A stretch of 64,000 bases of DNA from CAYNND01 sp964398775 (GCA_964398775.1 CAYNND010000002.1:1-64000), one strand, 5' to 3'. Shown: positions 24,144 through 33,705, numbered from the stretch's first letter. Made by a program: numbers and translations. The notes: a model not told the origin generated them from the sequence alone.

Positions 24144-27131
24144 TTACTTCTGATTCATTCCCGCACGAAGCGTGCAATACTCACAGTCTTTCTGCTTGCA
24201 CCCACCGTCCCAAAATGCGAGCGTATATATTTCCTCTGCTGCCCGAGCGATTGTCGCAGTGAGTGCCGTGACATCATCATCTGTGACGGCAAATGACTCA
24301 AGTCGATACGAGCCATTACTATGCGGCTCAAGGAAATCAATACATGCTTCTCTCAGGTTCCCCTTCTTCTGCATATCCATACACAGCTTATAAAAGACAA
24401 GCTGTCGATGATAGTCTCCTGTTCCATTTTTTGTGAGACCGAGTATCTCATTGCGTGTCTTTGGCTTTCCTGTTTTGTAGTCTGTAACACGTATACTTCC
24501 ATCCGCAAATACATCAAGTCGGTCGATTTTACCGCGCAGGAGTATGCGCTGCATGGATGGTGTGCCTATATGCAAGTCACATTCAAGCGGTAATTCAGAA
24601 AAGATTTTTGTTTCACCAAACGTATTTTTACGCTCAGCAAACCAGCCGGGGATCGCGTCATCTGCTTTCTTTCGCGCCTCCGCAAGACCGACAGCGTCGA
24701 AGCCCTGCTTCTCAAGGTGTGCATGCACTGCCGCAAGTAAGTACTTGAGCGCAGGAAGTTTTCCTGATTCTGTATACATATCGAAAAACTCCTTGAGCCC
24801 ATCGTGCATACCATTACCAAACAGGAGATGGTTATTTGTAACATCTGGGATGCGCACGAGGTTTCGATAGAAGTACCTCCATGGACACTCAAGATAGTTG
24901 TTCAGAGCAGTTACCGAAAGCCCCTGCTCAACAAATAATGCCTTCAAAAAGGCGACATCCTCCCCAGGAAGTGCGGCGGCTTTTCGTTCGAGCAATGAGT
25001 GTGGTGCATACGCCGACTCAAACTCTGAGACCGATGATGCAGTTGCGTGTGTTCCGAGACTTTCTATGAACAATGACGGCAGTGCTTCATTACCCTCTTG
25101 TGTTACCTGGGCATGACTGATGAAGGCTCCGAGCTTCGCTCGAGTGAGTGCTACGTACATAATGCGACGTTCATCGTCGTCGTCTGATTTTTCAAGTTGT
25201 GGTATGTAAAAGGCAGTACGTCCGCGTGCATTACCCCACTTCTTATCACGTGCATGGATGATATACACATATGAGAACTCAAGCCCCTTTGATGCGTGGG
25301 CGGTCATGAGGTGCACGGACTGCAGCGTCGACGGCATTGGCATATCTTTGTCTATGGCAACACCGTACGTATCATAGAGACCGATATCAATGAGAAATCG
25401 CTGCGCGCTATATCCTACTTCTTTGCGCGCATGACGCTCAAGTGTTGCGAGCATGCCACGGACACGTGCGAGCACATCTGCAGTGCCTTGATGTGTGAGT
25501 ACAAAACGAAGGAATCCAGAATCATGCACGCAGTATGAGAAGAAATCTCGTGCATGATCTTCACGTGCGATTTCACTGCCACGCTTCATGCGGCTGACAA
25601 ATGCCGCGACCGCTTCTCGGTCACGCAGTCCTTCTATCTTTTCATGATGCTTGAGTACGTCGAAAAAGGGCTCTCGGGCAAGACGTACTGCACGAACGAT
25701 ACGATGAATATCAGCTTCCTCAAGCCCTGACCACGGTGCAAACAAGCTCTCTGCCATAGCACGGTCTGAATAATTATCAGCACTTGCCCGCATCCAAGTA
25801 ATAAGCTGTTGCACACGATGATGCTCAAGCGCATTCTGGTGAGTCTCGACGATGTGCGGCACTTCCTGAGCAGCAAGTGCCCGCGTAAGCGCATCTGCGT
25901 CTTTGTTGTTGCGAAACAGAACTGCAATTTCAGTCGGCTCAACACCATGCCCAAGCTTTTCTTTGATATCCGCTGCGACCCACGCAAGCTCGTGCTCTTC
26001 AGTAGAAAATGTGCGTGTTGCAACTGTTGCGAGATGTGGTTCAGGATGACGCGATACAAGCTCAGGGTTGCGCTCAGGAGCCACCGCAGTACTCATAAGC
26101 TCTCTGGAGGCAGCGAGTATCTGTGTTCCGGAGCGATATGAATCAGTAAGTGTAACCATTTCAGCATGCGGGTACTGGCGCTTGAAGGTATGAAAATGTT
26201 CGAGCGATGCTCCTTGGAAGCTATAGATTGCCTGCTTCTCGTCACCGACCAAGAAGAGATTTGGAGACTCGTGAAAACTTGAGAGTTTGGTCAGTAACGT
26301 GTTTTGAGAAGTGTTTGCGTCTTGATGTTCATCAGCGAGAATGTAGAGATACTCCTCTTGCACCATCTGTAAGAAGTCGGTATTTTCTTCAAACACACGG
26401 AGCACTTCAATTATCATATCGTCAAAGTCATACGTCTTTTGTGCTCGAAGCGCTGCTTCATATCGCTCATATGCATCAGCGAGCTCCAGCGTTCGCGCGA
26501 GTCTATCGAGTTGCTTCTTGTGCTCACCTTTCATCTCACCTTTGTATCTGCCTGAGGTATGATATGCCTCACCTGATGACTGTATCTGGTGCACTTCGAG
26601 TTCTGCGCGCTCACGCAGTAGCAGTGGCGAGATGTATTCACGTTTGAGCTGTGAAATAGTCCTGATGATATCTTTAACGTGGACATACCTATCACCAAAA
26701 GATGTGAGATGTTCCCACTCCCGTGTATCGATTACTCCACGCGCTGTGATGATGGCGTCTATCGGAAGTATCGGTTCAGCTCCGACGAGGCGCTTGAAGT
26801 ATGAAGGGTGTTCTTGGATGAGGGCGTTGCAGAAGCTATGGAAGGTGTGAATCTTCACAGAATAGGCTGTAGGGCCTATGAGTGAGGCAAGACGAGTCTT
26901 CATAGCATAGACACCCGCTTCGGTGAATGTGAGGGCAAGGATTGCGTCAGGCGGGGTGTCAGTTGAGAGGAGGATGTTTGCAATGCGCAGCGTGAGCACC
27001 TGTGTCTTCCCAGTGCCAGGCCCTGCTATGACCATGACGGGACCTTCGATGGTATCTACTGCCTTTTTCTGCGCAGTGTTAAGCCGAGCGTATGCCTTTT
27101 GAAACTCAGGAGTAGATTTTGGAGTTGCCAT
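24144..27131 (-). CDS. UvrD/AddA-like helicase fused to a PD-(D/E)XK nuclease with probable Fe-S cluster
   Basis: 995 aa single-chain helicase-nuclease of the UvrD/Rep-AddA class. SF1A motifs: Walker A AGPGTGKTQVL, motif II ADEHQDANTSQ (DEHQD instead of DExQD with E/Y/F), motif III GDEKQAIYSFQGA, and late motifs VHLMTAHASKGLEF and IMYVALTRA. The C-terminal RecB-type nuclease has LRGKIDRLDVF and RVTDYKTGKPKT. One Cys in YLECPWRYFYR plus three in GCKQKDCEYC match the AddB/AdnB 4Fe-4S staple. Likely acts in DNA double-strand break end processing. The start at 27131 is supported by a CATACT box 6 nt upstream. Confidence 0.9.
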   Translation of the reverse strand: MATPKSTPEFQKAYARLNTAQKKAVDTIEGPVMVIAGPGTGKTQVLTLRIANILLSTDTPPDAILALTFTEAGVYAMKTRLASLIGPTAYSVKIHTFHSFCNALIQEHPSYFKRLVGAEPILPIDAIITARGVIDTREWEHLTSFGDRYVHVKDIIRTISQLKREYISPLLLRERAELEVHQIQSSGEAYHTSGRYKGEMKGEHKKQLDRLARTLELADAYERYEAALRAQKTYDFDDMIIEVLRVFEENTDFLQMVQEEYLYILADEHQDANTSQNTLLTKLSSFHESPNLFLVGDEKQAIYSFQGASLEHFHTFKRQYPHAEMVTLTDSYRSGTQILAASRELMSTAVAPERNPELVSRHPEPHLATVATRTFSTEEHELAWVAADIKEKLGHGVEPTEIAVLFRNNKDADALTRALAAQEVPHIVETHQNALEHHRVQQLITWMRASADNYSDRAMAESLFAPWSGLEEADIHRIVRAVRLAREPFFDVLKHHEKIEGLRDREAVAAFVSRMKRGSEIAREDHARDFFSYCVHDSGFLRFVLTHQGTADVLARVRGMLATLERHARKEVGYSAQRFLIDIGLYDTYGVAIDKDMPMPSTLQSVHLMTAHASKGLEFSYVYIIHARDKKWGNARGRTAFYIPQLEKSDDDDERRIMYVALTRAKLGAFISHAQVTQEGNEALPSLFIESLGTHATASSVSEFESAYAPHSLLERKAAALPGEDVAFLKALFVEQGLSVTALNNYLECPWRYFYRNLVRIPDVTNNHLLFGNGMHDGLKEFFDMYTESGKLPALKYLLAAVHAHLEKQGFDAVGLAEARKKADDAIPGWFAERKNTFGETKIFSELPLECDLHIGTPSMQRILLRGKIDRLDVFADGSIRVTDYKTGKPKTRNEILGLTKNGTGDYHRQLVFYKLCMDMQKKGNLREACIDFLEPHSNGSYRLESFAVTDDDVTALTATIARAAEEIYTLAFWDGGCKQKDCEYCTLRAGMNQK

Positions 27132-27137
27132 CACTCT

Positions 27138-27143
27138 AGTATG
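27138..27143 (-). promoter_or_regulatory. -10 box (CATACT) of the helicase-nuclease gene
   Basis: CATACT on the minus strand ends 6 nt before the ATG at 27131, inside the 19-nt gap after the upstream gene. Confidence 0.4.
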
Positions 27144-27150
27144 CCATATT

Positions 27151-27768
27151 TTATTTTTCTGCGCGGCTCTCGTGATAGCGTTTCCATGCCGACTCACTCG
27201 GATAAAAAAGTCCTTCATCCTTAGCAAAATAGTAGTATTGCCCGATGCTCGAAAGTAGCACCTCGAGCGTGATCTCTCGTGTACCATCTGCCTGCAATAC
27301 CCCTGCTGATCCAAGTTCCCATGCATGCGCCTCTGCAACCTCTTCTGGGCTTAGACGTGTACAAGTATATGGCTGCTGCTCAAAACGCTCTACGATATCT
27401 GCAAATGCTTTTTGAACAGCAGCAACGGTCGTACGCTCATCTACAGGGACTGAAAGACTGACGGTTGGAGATGCTCCGAGTCGCGTAGGAGTGCAGAGCA
27501 TGCCACACTCTTGTGCCAATGCCTTATTCGTATCTGAAAGAGTATCGAAACGTATGATTATGTGTGCGTCATATCCAACATTCTTTTTGTTTGCAGAACT
27601 CATGACAGTTTCGATGTTTTTTCGAAAGAGTGCGATGCATGCATCACGCACAGGTAGTTCAGCAATGCTGGCGATATCAGACTCACTTTCAATACGGACA
27701 CTTGTTTTCTCTATTGCAGCTACGTCACGAATGTACTGCGGTACTTCATTTCTAATATCTGAATCCAT
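27151..27768 (-). CDS. Hypothetical protein, 205 aa
   Basis: I do not recognise a family. Soluble, acidic, no signal peptide or membrane helix. A central part (about 60-150) with AHIIIRFDTLSDTNKALAQE and alternating hydrophobic strands suggests an alpha/beta domain, followed by a C-terminal segment with LLSSIGQYYYFAKDEGLFYPS. It sits 6 nt downstream of prs and 19 nt upstream of the helicase-nuclease gene, at the end of the pyr/prs run, and may simply be carried in that transcript. Confidence 0.65.
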   Translation of the reverse strand: MDSDIRNEVPQYIRDVAAIEKTSVRIESESDIASIAELPVRDACIALFRKNIETVMSSANKKNVGYDAHIIIRFDTLSDTNKALAQECGMLCTPTRLGASPTVSLSVPVDERTTVAAVQKAFADIVERFEQQPYTCTRLSPEEVAEAHAWELGSAGVLQADGTREITLEVLLSSIGQYYYFAKDEGLFYPSESAWKRYHESRAEK

Positions 27769-27774
27769 AACAGC

Positions 27775-28767
27775 TTAATGAACAAAGAGTGTCGAGAGTG
27801 AACGTCCTTCTTCGAGGTGTGTGATTGCTTTTGCGACCATATCCACAAGTGAAAAGACGCGAAGCTTCTTTGAGCCTGCACTGTGCACTTCCTGTGGTAT
27901 CGAGTCACTGACAATCACTTCGTGAATGAGTGGATTTGCATTGATGCGCTCTATTGCTGGAGTCGAAAGTATGCCATGTGTTGCAGCAACTATGACACCT
28001 TGCGCACCATTTTCTTCAAGTATCTTAACTGCGCTATTTATCGTACCAAACGTGTCTATCATGTCATCGATGACAATCGCGATACGTCCCTGCAATCCCC
28101 CACTATCCCCAATGAGTGCGACACGCTCTACTTCGTTTTTCTTACGGTAGTCACGCTCCTTTGAAAGTACGAAGAGTGGTAAACCGAACATACCTGCATA
28201 CTCACGCATGCGCTTCAGTGCCCCTTCATCTGGAGCAACAAGCGCGTAGCGGTCTTCATATCCTGGGGTGAAGTGATGCTTATCAAAGTACTCTTTTATC
28301 AAGTGCGCAGTGTAGAGGTTGTCACACGGGATGTTAAAGAAGCCTTGGATTTGTGCTGCATGAAGGTCAAACGTGATGACGCGATGCGCTCCTGCGTGCT
28401 CATAGAGGTCAGCGACATCACGCGCTGAGATGGCTCCACGAGAGTTGTCTTTCTTATCTTGTCGTGAATATGGAAAGAATGGCAACACAAGGTTGATACG
28501 CCCAGCGTCAGAGCGGCGCAGCGTTTTGATAAGCAGCAAGGTCTCCATGACCAAATCATTTGCAGTTCTTCCTGCTGTATCACCATCGTTTCCTGACTGA
28601 ATCACATAGACGTCCTTATGACGAACACTTTCATGAAGAATTGGTCGAATCTCACCATTTGCAAAATACTGCATTTCGCCTCGATGCAGTGTGGTGCCTA
28701 ATTTTTCTGCAACACTCTGTGCTAACGTTGTAGCTGATGAACCTGCGATGATAAGTGGTACTTTCAT
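27775..28767 (-). CDS. prs: Ribose-phosphate pyrophosphokinase (PRPP synthase)
   Basis: 330 aa. Makes PRPP from ribose 5-phosphate and ATP, the substrate of PurF and PyrE in this window. The N-terminal half has RPILHESVRHKDVYVIQSG, FPYSRQDKK and FDLHAAQIQGFFNIPCDNL; the PRPP-binding loop is AIVIDDMIDTFGTI. The catalytic flexible loop reads SKERDYRKKNEVERV, degenerate compared with the usual KRR-x-N segment but keeping Lys and Arg. It follows pyrF by 6 nt in the pyr operon. Confidence 0.93.
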   Translation of the reverse strand: MKVPLIIAGSSATTLAQSVAEKLGTTLHRGEMQYFANGEIRPILHESVRHKDVYVIQSGNDGDTAGRTANDLVMETLLLIKTLRRSDAGRINLVLPFFPYSRQDKKDNSRGAISARDVADLYEHAGAHRVITFDLHAAQIQGFFNIPCDNLYTAHLIKEYFDKHHFTPGYEDRYALVAPDEGALKRMREYAGMFGLPLFVLSKERDYRKKNEVERVALIGDSGGLQGRIAIVIDDMIDTFGTINSAVKILEENGAQGVIVAATHGILSTPAIERINANPLIHEVIVSDSIPQEVHSAGSKKLRVFSLVDMVAKAITHLEEGRSLSTLFVH

Positions 28768-28773
28768 AGAAAT

Positions 28774-29589
28774 CTATTGTTTATAATGCACAGCAACTTC
28801 TTGCTTGTACTTTTGCGCTGCTGCTGACTGCTCTTCTTTTGTGGAGCGCTGACCATTGGGGAACATCATGCCGCGACCAATATTTAGCAAACAACGTTTG
28901 AGGTCAATTCCTGATGCCGCAAACTCTGAAATTGTACCGCCTTGTGCGCCGAGTCCTGGCACAAGATAGAGTGTGCTCGTGTTTTGCGTAAGCTCCAGAG
29001 TCTTTTTCAGGTGAGGATTTGAAGAGAGAAATGTACCGCCCACTACGATACCATCAACGCCACTTTCAAGACCGCGCGCGATACGTGTTTCGTACAAGAG
29101 CTTGTCACCATCTCGGTAGAGCATTTCACTTTCATACTCGGGGTTGCTCATAAGTGCCATGGTGAAGATGCCGAGCTCTCGTTCATGCGCTTGCTCCACG
29201 AGTTGTTCGATATTTCCTGCATACGGCGCACCCGTCACTGCGTCAAAGCCCATCTTTTTTCCAAAGTAAAGCCACGAGTCATTTGTCGACCCAATATCAG
29301 ACACTTTGTAGTCGATGATAGTAAGAAGTCCATGCGCCTTACTGAGTGCGACGATTTCCTCCATAAGCGCAAGACCATCTGGATACTGGAAGTATGCAGG
29401 GTTGCACTTTACACCTGCAACATGGGGCGAAACAGCTTCAACGTACTGGAGGCACCAGTCACGCACATTCACCCCTTCAGGAAGCGCATTTTTATCACGC
29501 TGCCCCGGTAACGCTGGGTCGAGTCCTGCAATCAATACACTCCCTGTTCGCTCTCGTACCTTGTGCCACTCTTCGGTAAATGCAGTCAT
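28774..29589 (-). CDS. pyrF: Orotidine 5'-phosphate decarboxylase, type 2
   Basis: 271 aa. Converts OMP to UMP, the last step of the pathway. LIAGLDPALPG starts the barrel; the catalytic D-x-K-x-x-D motif is DYKVSDIGSTN; late features are VDGIVVGGTF and YLVPGLGAQGG, the phosphate-binding loop. Length and NPAYFQ belong to the longer type 2 group. Lies 1 nt after pyrE and 6 nt before prs. Confidence 0.94.
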   Translation of the reverse strand: MTAFTEEWHKVRERTGSVLIAGLDPALPGQRDKNALPEGVNVRDWCLQYVEAVSPHVAGVKCNPAYFQYPDGLALMEEIVALSKAHGLLTIIDYKVSDIGSTNDSWLYFGKKMGFDAVTGAPYAGNIEQLVEQAHERELGIFTMALMSNPEYESEMLYRDGDKLLYETRIARGLESGVDGIVVGGTFLSSNPHLKKTLELTQNTSTLYLVPGLGAQGGTISEFAASGIDLKRCLLNIGRGMMFPNGQRSTKEEQSAAAQKYKQEVAVHYKQ

Positions 29590-29590
29590 A

Positions 29591-30244
29591 CTACTTTTTA
29601 TACGCTTTTAATGGGCGCTCGGCAATTTCAGGTGGGAGCTCTGATACGTGGTACGCGGGCGCATACATAAGGCACATAGCGTATATTTCTCCTGCCGGAA
29701 CTTCTGGAAATGTATGACCACGATGCACCCCATAGAGCACAGAATATCCTTGTATGCCGAGAGCATCCTTGTTTGCTTCACAGTATGTTGAAAGTTCCGA
29801 GAGCGATGCTCCGTTATTGCATACATCCTCAAGAAACAAGATATGCTTCCCTGTGCACTTTTTCGCCTGTGCATCAAATAACCCAAGTTTTCCATCTCGC
29901 TTCTCAGCGTACGCATACTCAATATGGTGCTCGTTGTATCCAAGTGTCTGGATTATTTTAGCAAAGGCGATAGTGGCATACGCAACACCAACAATAATGA
30001 GATTATCTTTTTTATTAGCAAAAAACTCATTGATAGCCTCCCAGTAGAGTGGCGCGAGCTCCATTTCTTGAGGTGTTGTTAGCATGCGAAAGTTAATGTA
30101 GTACTCACCACGCAAACGTGACCCGTCTTCAGCAACTTTTTTGTATTCAAAATGCCCTTTCTCAATAACACCGAAGGAAGTCAGCATAGATTCCACGGCA
30201 GCGCTTTTTGAAAAAATATGTACGTTTTTTGGTTCTGGTTTCAT
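29591..30244 (-). CDS. pyrE: Orotate phosphoribosyltransferase-like protein
   Basis: 217 aa with the start at 30244, 1 nt after the pyrD stop (TAATATG). An ATG at 30265 would overlap pyrD. It fits OPRTase by length, by LRGEYYINFRML near the N-terminus and by its place between pyrD and pyrF. The PRPP loop reads ILFLEDVCNNGAS rather than the usual VxxVEDVxTTGGS: the acidic pair is kept but the TTG turn is replaced by NNG. Function as PyrE is inferred mainly from operon position; a divergent enzyme or another PRTase remains possible. Confidence 0.8.
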   Translation of the reverse strand: MKPEPKNVHIFSKSAAVESMLTSFGVIEKGHFEYKKVAEDGSRLRGEYYINFRMLTTPQEMELAPLYWEAINEFFANKKDNLIIVGVAYATIAFAKIIQTLGYNEHHIEYAYAEKRDGKLGLFDAQAKKCTGKHILFLEDVCNNGASLSELSTYCEANKDALGIQGYSVLYGVHRGHTFPEVPAGEIYAMCLMYAPAYHVSELPPEIAERPLKAYKK

Positions 30245-30245
30245 A

Positions 30246-31319
30246 TTATCCTTGTGGGTATGCATCGCGTATCTCTTTTGCTAAGTATGGATTCCACATC
30301 GCTCCAGTAGCTGACATGACTACATCAGCACCTCTATCACGGTACATTCTGAAATCTGCCGCATTCATAACGCCTCCACATCCTATGAGTGCCGTTTTTG
30401 CGCCACGTCCTGCGCGCAACTTCTCGAGACGTTCAATCATAGAAAGTCCCGCCCATGTGATACTTGCTCCACAGACGCCACTTTTTACACGATTTGGACC
30501 AGGGAGTGCTTGCTCACCATGTTCATCGATTATAGTTGCTTGCAATGTATTTATGCTTGAGATGCCATCAGCGTATGCGTCAGCGATTGCAACAACCTCC
30601 TGCAGTGCAGCATCATCTGCGAAATAGCCAACTTTGAGTACGAGTGGGATTGAACCGATAGCATCACGCACCGCACGTGTCACTTCGCGTGTCATCTCTA
30701 TGTTGTAGCAGACAAGTCCTTCATTCCCGATGTTTGGACATGACAGGTTTATTTCGAGTATTTGTGCACCAGTTGCAATCGAAAGTTTCGCCGCTGCAAC
30801 ATAGTCAGCAATAAACTCGTCTTTTGTTTGTCCTTCCTTGACGGTACCCATACAGCTCATCACCATGACTTGCCCCTCACCTGCCATCTGTACCGCCGCT
30901 GCTGCATCTTTCTGCCATTCTGCTACTGGCCGTGATGGTACTCCAAAAGAATTGGTAATTGAGAGTGGTTCTGTATATCGAGCATCAGCAACAAGTGGCT
31001 CTTTCATGCGCTCGACACTTAGGTCACCTGCGAGATGCACCGCAAGCACATTTGGAAATGGGTGGCATGGGAACTGCTCAGCGCGCACAGTCTTATACAC
31101 CGGAACATCAAAGCCCTTCTCAAAAGCAGCCTTGATGAACTTACTATCAAGGAGTGGTCCCGCTGGGATTCCAAATGGATATGAGATAGGGTGCCCTAAG
31201 AAAGTAAACTGGGGAACACCACGCTCAACTACAACACCGTCGGTAAATGCACCAAATGGTCCATGCTCAAGATTCTCGTAGTATGTTTTTGTTGGGTCGT
31301 AAAACGGTTCTTGAATCAT
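30246..31319 (-). CDS. pyrD: Dihydroorotate dehydrogenase, class 1-like
   Basis: 357 aa FMN-binding barrel that oxidises dihydroorotate to orotate. ILEINLSCPNIG carries the catalytic Cys of class 1 enzymes (class 2 has Ser here). SYPFGIPAGPLLDSKF near the N-terminus and LIGCGGVMNAADFRMYRDRGAD near the end (FMN phosphate site) are conserved. No membrane helix is seen, which also favours a soluble class 1 form. The electron acceptor is unclear; no pyrK lies nearby. An internal promoter TATACT lies 6 nt before the ATG. Confidence 0.92.
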   Translation of the reverse strand: MIQEPFYDPTKTYYENLEHGPFGAFTDGVVVERGVPQFTFLGHPISYPFGIPAGPLLDSKFIKAAFEKGFDVPVYKTVRAEQFPCHPFPNVLAVHLAGDLSVERMKEPLVADARYTEPLSITNSFGVPSRPVAEWQKDAAAAVQMAGEGQVMVMSCMGTVKEGQTKDEFIADYVAAAKLSIATGAQILEINLSCPNIGNEGLVCYNIEMTREVTRAVRDAIGSIPLVLKVGYFADDAALQEVVAIADAYADGISSINTLQATIIDEHGEQALPGPNRVKSGVCGASITWAGLSMIERLEKLRAGRGAKTALIGCGGVMNAADFRMYRDRGADVVMSATGAMWNPYLAKEIRDAYPQG

Positions 31320-31325
31320 CGTATA

Positions 31326-31331
31326 AGTATA
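31326..31331 (-). promoter_or_regulatory. Internal -10 box (TATACT) before pyrD
   Basis: TATACT on the minus strand ends 6 nt before the pyrD ATG, in the 18-nt pyrC-pyrD gap. It could start a second, leaderless pyrDEF-prs transcript. Confidence 0.5.
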
Positions 31332-31337
31332 CTATAC

Positions 31338-32642
31338 CTACCGCACAATTTTACCTTCCTTATATTTTACAACACCACCTACAATCGTACAGACTGCTTT
31401 TCCAGTCAGTGATTTACCGATAAATGGTGAGTTCTTTCCTTTCGAGAAGAACTTCTTCTCATCGACTGTCCAGACCTCATCGAGGTTGAAAAGTGAGACG
31501 TCGGCATCTGCACCTACTGAGAGTGTTCCTTTGTTGAGGCGAAGAATCTTTGCTGGACCAGTAGTCATCTTTTCTATACAGAGCGCAAGTGGGACTTTTT
31601 TTGTCTTCACGAGGTAGGTGTGCATCACAGCAAAGCTTGTCTCGATACCTACAAAACCGAATGCAGCATCTTGGAAGGTTTTGATTTTGTCTGGCTCGAT
31701 ATGTGGTGCGTGGTCAGTAGTGAATGCGTCGATAGTTCCGTCTTTAATACCTGCAATGACCGCATCAATATGCTCTTGTGAGCGAAGCGGTGGGTACATC
31801 TTTGCATTAGTGTTGTATCCCATGCACTCCTCATCGGTGAGTGAGAAATGCTGGACACACACCTCGGCAGAAATGTTTTTTGCGCCACGCTTTTTTGCTT
31901 CACGAATAGCACGAATCGCACCTGCGGTTGAGTTGTGCAACAAGTGCAGACGCGCGCCAGTCTCTTCTGCAAGGAGAATGTTTTTGTAGACTGCCATATC
32001 TTCAGAGAGTGCGGGAATGCCTGGAAGCCCGAGCTGTGTCGAGACCCATCCCTCGTGCATAACCCCACCTTCAGTCAGGTCCTCGGTCTCACAGTGCGAC
32101 ATGAGGAGTACGTCAACAGTTTTGACATACTCAAGTGCTCGTTTTAAGAGTCCCTCGTCTTGCACATCAGAACCATCATCGGTCACTGCGATAGCACCTG
32201 AGCGCTTTAATTCGTTTATTTCTGCGAGTGTTGCGCCCTCCTGCTTCTTTGTTATTGAACCGGTCGGGTAGATGTTGATGAGGTCAAGCTCTTTTGCTCG
32301 CTTTAAGATGAACTCAATAACAGTCTGGTTGTCAGCAACTGGGTTAAGGTTTGGCATCGTCACAACAGAGGTGATGCCACCTGCAAGTGCAGCGAGCGAA
32401 CCAGTTTCAAGCGTCTCTCTATCTTCTCTTCCTGGCTCACGGAAATGCACTTGCATATCTATAAGTCCTGGGGTGACGAGTAGACCTTTTGCATCGATAA
32501 CTTGCTGTGCTTTTTTTGAAATCTTTTTTGCAACTTGCGAGATTTTTCCACCTTCAATCAAAATATCGTACTCCCCGTCAATCTTGTTTGCAGGGTCAAT
32601 GACTCGTCCGTTCTGTATGAGTATACTCTTCATGGTTTTCAT
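31338..32642 (-). CDS. pyrC: Dihydroorotase
   Basis: 434 aa amidohydrolase of the longer bacterial type (PyrC of Gram-positives). The metal site starts with DMQVHFREPGRED (HxH-type, here H-F-R), later histidines lie in LLMSHCETEDL and HLLHNSTAGA, and the catalytic Asp is in FTTDHAPH. SVGADADVSLFNLDEVW is the typical C-terminal barrel-roll motif. It starts directly after the pyrB stop; a second ATG at 32633 is an alternative. Confidence 0.94.
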   Translation of the reverse strand: MKTMKSILIQNGRVIDPANKIDGEYDILIEGGKISQVAKKISKKAQQVIDAKGLLVTPGLIDMQVHFREPGREDRETLETGSLAALAGGITSVVTMPNLNPVADNQTVIEFILKRAKELDLINIYPTGSITKKQEGATLAEINELKRSGAIAVTDDGSDVQDEGLLKRALEYVKTVDVLLMSHCETEDLTEGGVMHEGWVSTQLGLPGIPALSEDMAVYKNILLAEETGARLHLLHNSTAGAIRAIREAKKRGAKNISAEVCVQHFSLTDEECMGYNTNAKMYPPLRSQEHIDAVIAGIKDGTIDAFTTDHAPHIEPDKIKTFQDAAFGFVGIETSFAVMHTYLVKTKKVPLALCIEKMTTGPAKILRLNKGTLSVGADADVSLFNLDEVWTVDEKKFFSKGKNSPFIGKSLTGKAVCTIVGGVVKYKEGKIVR

Positions 32643-33662
32643 TTATTTCCTGCTAAATGTTTTCACCTTTCCATCGAAACGCTCAGCAATGAGCCACAGT
32701 AATGCTTTTCTGACAGCCATTCCATTTTCTACCTGTCTGAGGATGTATGACTGCTCGTCTACAGCAGATAGCGCAGAGTGCACATCAATATCTCGTATGA
32801 CTGGCCCTGGGTGCATAAGGATTGCATCCTTTTTTGCAAGGTCGAGACGCTTGCGAGAAATACCGAACATTTTTGAGTATTCTCGCAGTGTCGGGATAAA
32901 ACCATTTGCACCGCGCTCACCTTGGACGCGCAGCGCGTACACGAAGTCAGCGCCTGCGAGTGCCTCTTCAACAACGTAGTATGTTTTCACACCGAACTTT
33001 TCAACATGCTTTGGGAGTAGTGTCTGTGGTGCGGCAATGCGAATCTCCGCTTTCAACATTTTGAGCAAGCGTACAAGTGAGCCAAATACACGCGAATGCA
33101 CGATATCTCCCACGATGACAACTATCTTTCCTTTCAAATCTTTTGTACCTGCGTGGTCAAGCATGGTGAGTCCATCAAGGAGTGCCTGTGTTGGATGCTC
33201 ATGCCAACCATCGCCTGCGTTTATGATTGACGCTCGAGTATGACGAGCTGCCATCTCAGGTACTCCTGATTCCTTTGAGCGAATGACGATGACTCCTACA
33301 TTGTATGAGTCGACTGTCTGAACAGTATCAAGGTAGCTTTCACCTTTTTGCACTGAGCTGTTACCACTCACACTTGTTGTATCCATCGACAACTGCTTTG
33401 CTGCCAAGTCAAAGCTCGACATCGTGCGTGTTGAAGGTTCAAAAAATGCGTTGATTTGAGAAATACCCTTACTGAAAGAAAACTTGTATGTTTTGTAATC
33501 TCGAAAAGCACGCGCAACATCATATAACAAAGAAAGGTCACTATTCGTGACCTGACTAATAGAGTAGAGATCGAAAAATGAAAGATCTCGTTTGTTTCTA
33601 ATTGAGAGAAGATGAGCGTGTTCTGCTCCGAGCGAAGTAAAATCTTTTTTTGTACCGTCCAT
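32643..33662 (-). CDS. pyrB: Aspartate carbamoyltransferase catalytic subunit
   Basis: 339 aa. Condenses carbamoyl phosphate with aspartate. The carbamoyl-phosphate loop is FEPSTRTMSSFDLAAKQL, with Met in place of the second Arg of STRTRxSFE. HPTQALLDGLTML (His and Gln contacts) and MHPGPVIRDID are conserved. It is somewhat longer than the usual 305-310 aa. No pyrI regulatory subunit is present. First gene of the minus-strand pyr run; a terminator insulates it from the secreted-protein gene upstream. Confidence 0.93.
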   Translation of the reverse strand: MDGTKKDFTSLGAEHAHLLSIRNKRDLSFFDLYSISQVTNSDLSLLYDVARAFRDYKTYKFSFSKGISQINAFFEPSTRTMSSFDLAAKQLSMDTTSVSGNSSVQKGESYLDTVQTVDSYNVGVIVIRSKESGVPEMAARHTRASIINAGDGWHEHPTQALLDGLTMLDHAGTKDLKGKIVVIVGDIVHSRVFGSLVRLLKMLKAEIRIAAPQTLLPKHVEKFGVKTYYVVEEALAGADFVYALRVQGERGANGFIPTLREYSKMFGISRKRLDLAKKDAILMHPGPVIRDIDVHSALSAVDEQSYILRQVENGMAVRKALLWLIAERFDGKVKTFSRK

Positions 33663-33705
33663 TAAAAAAACATACTACCACTATCTTCCTAAGAACTCAA
33701 CTCAT

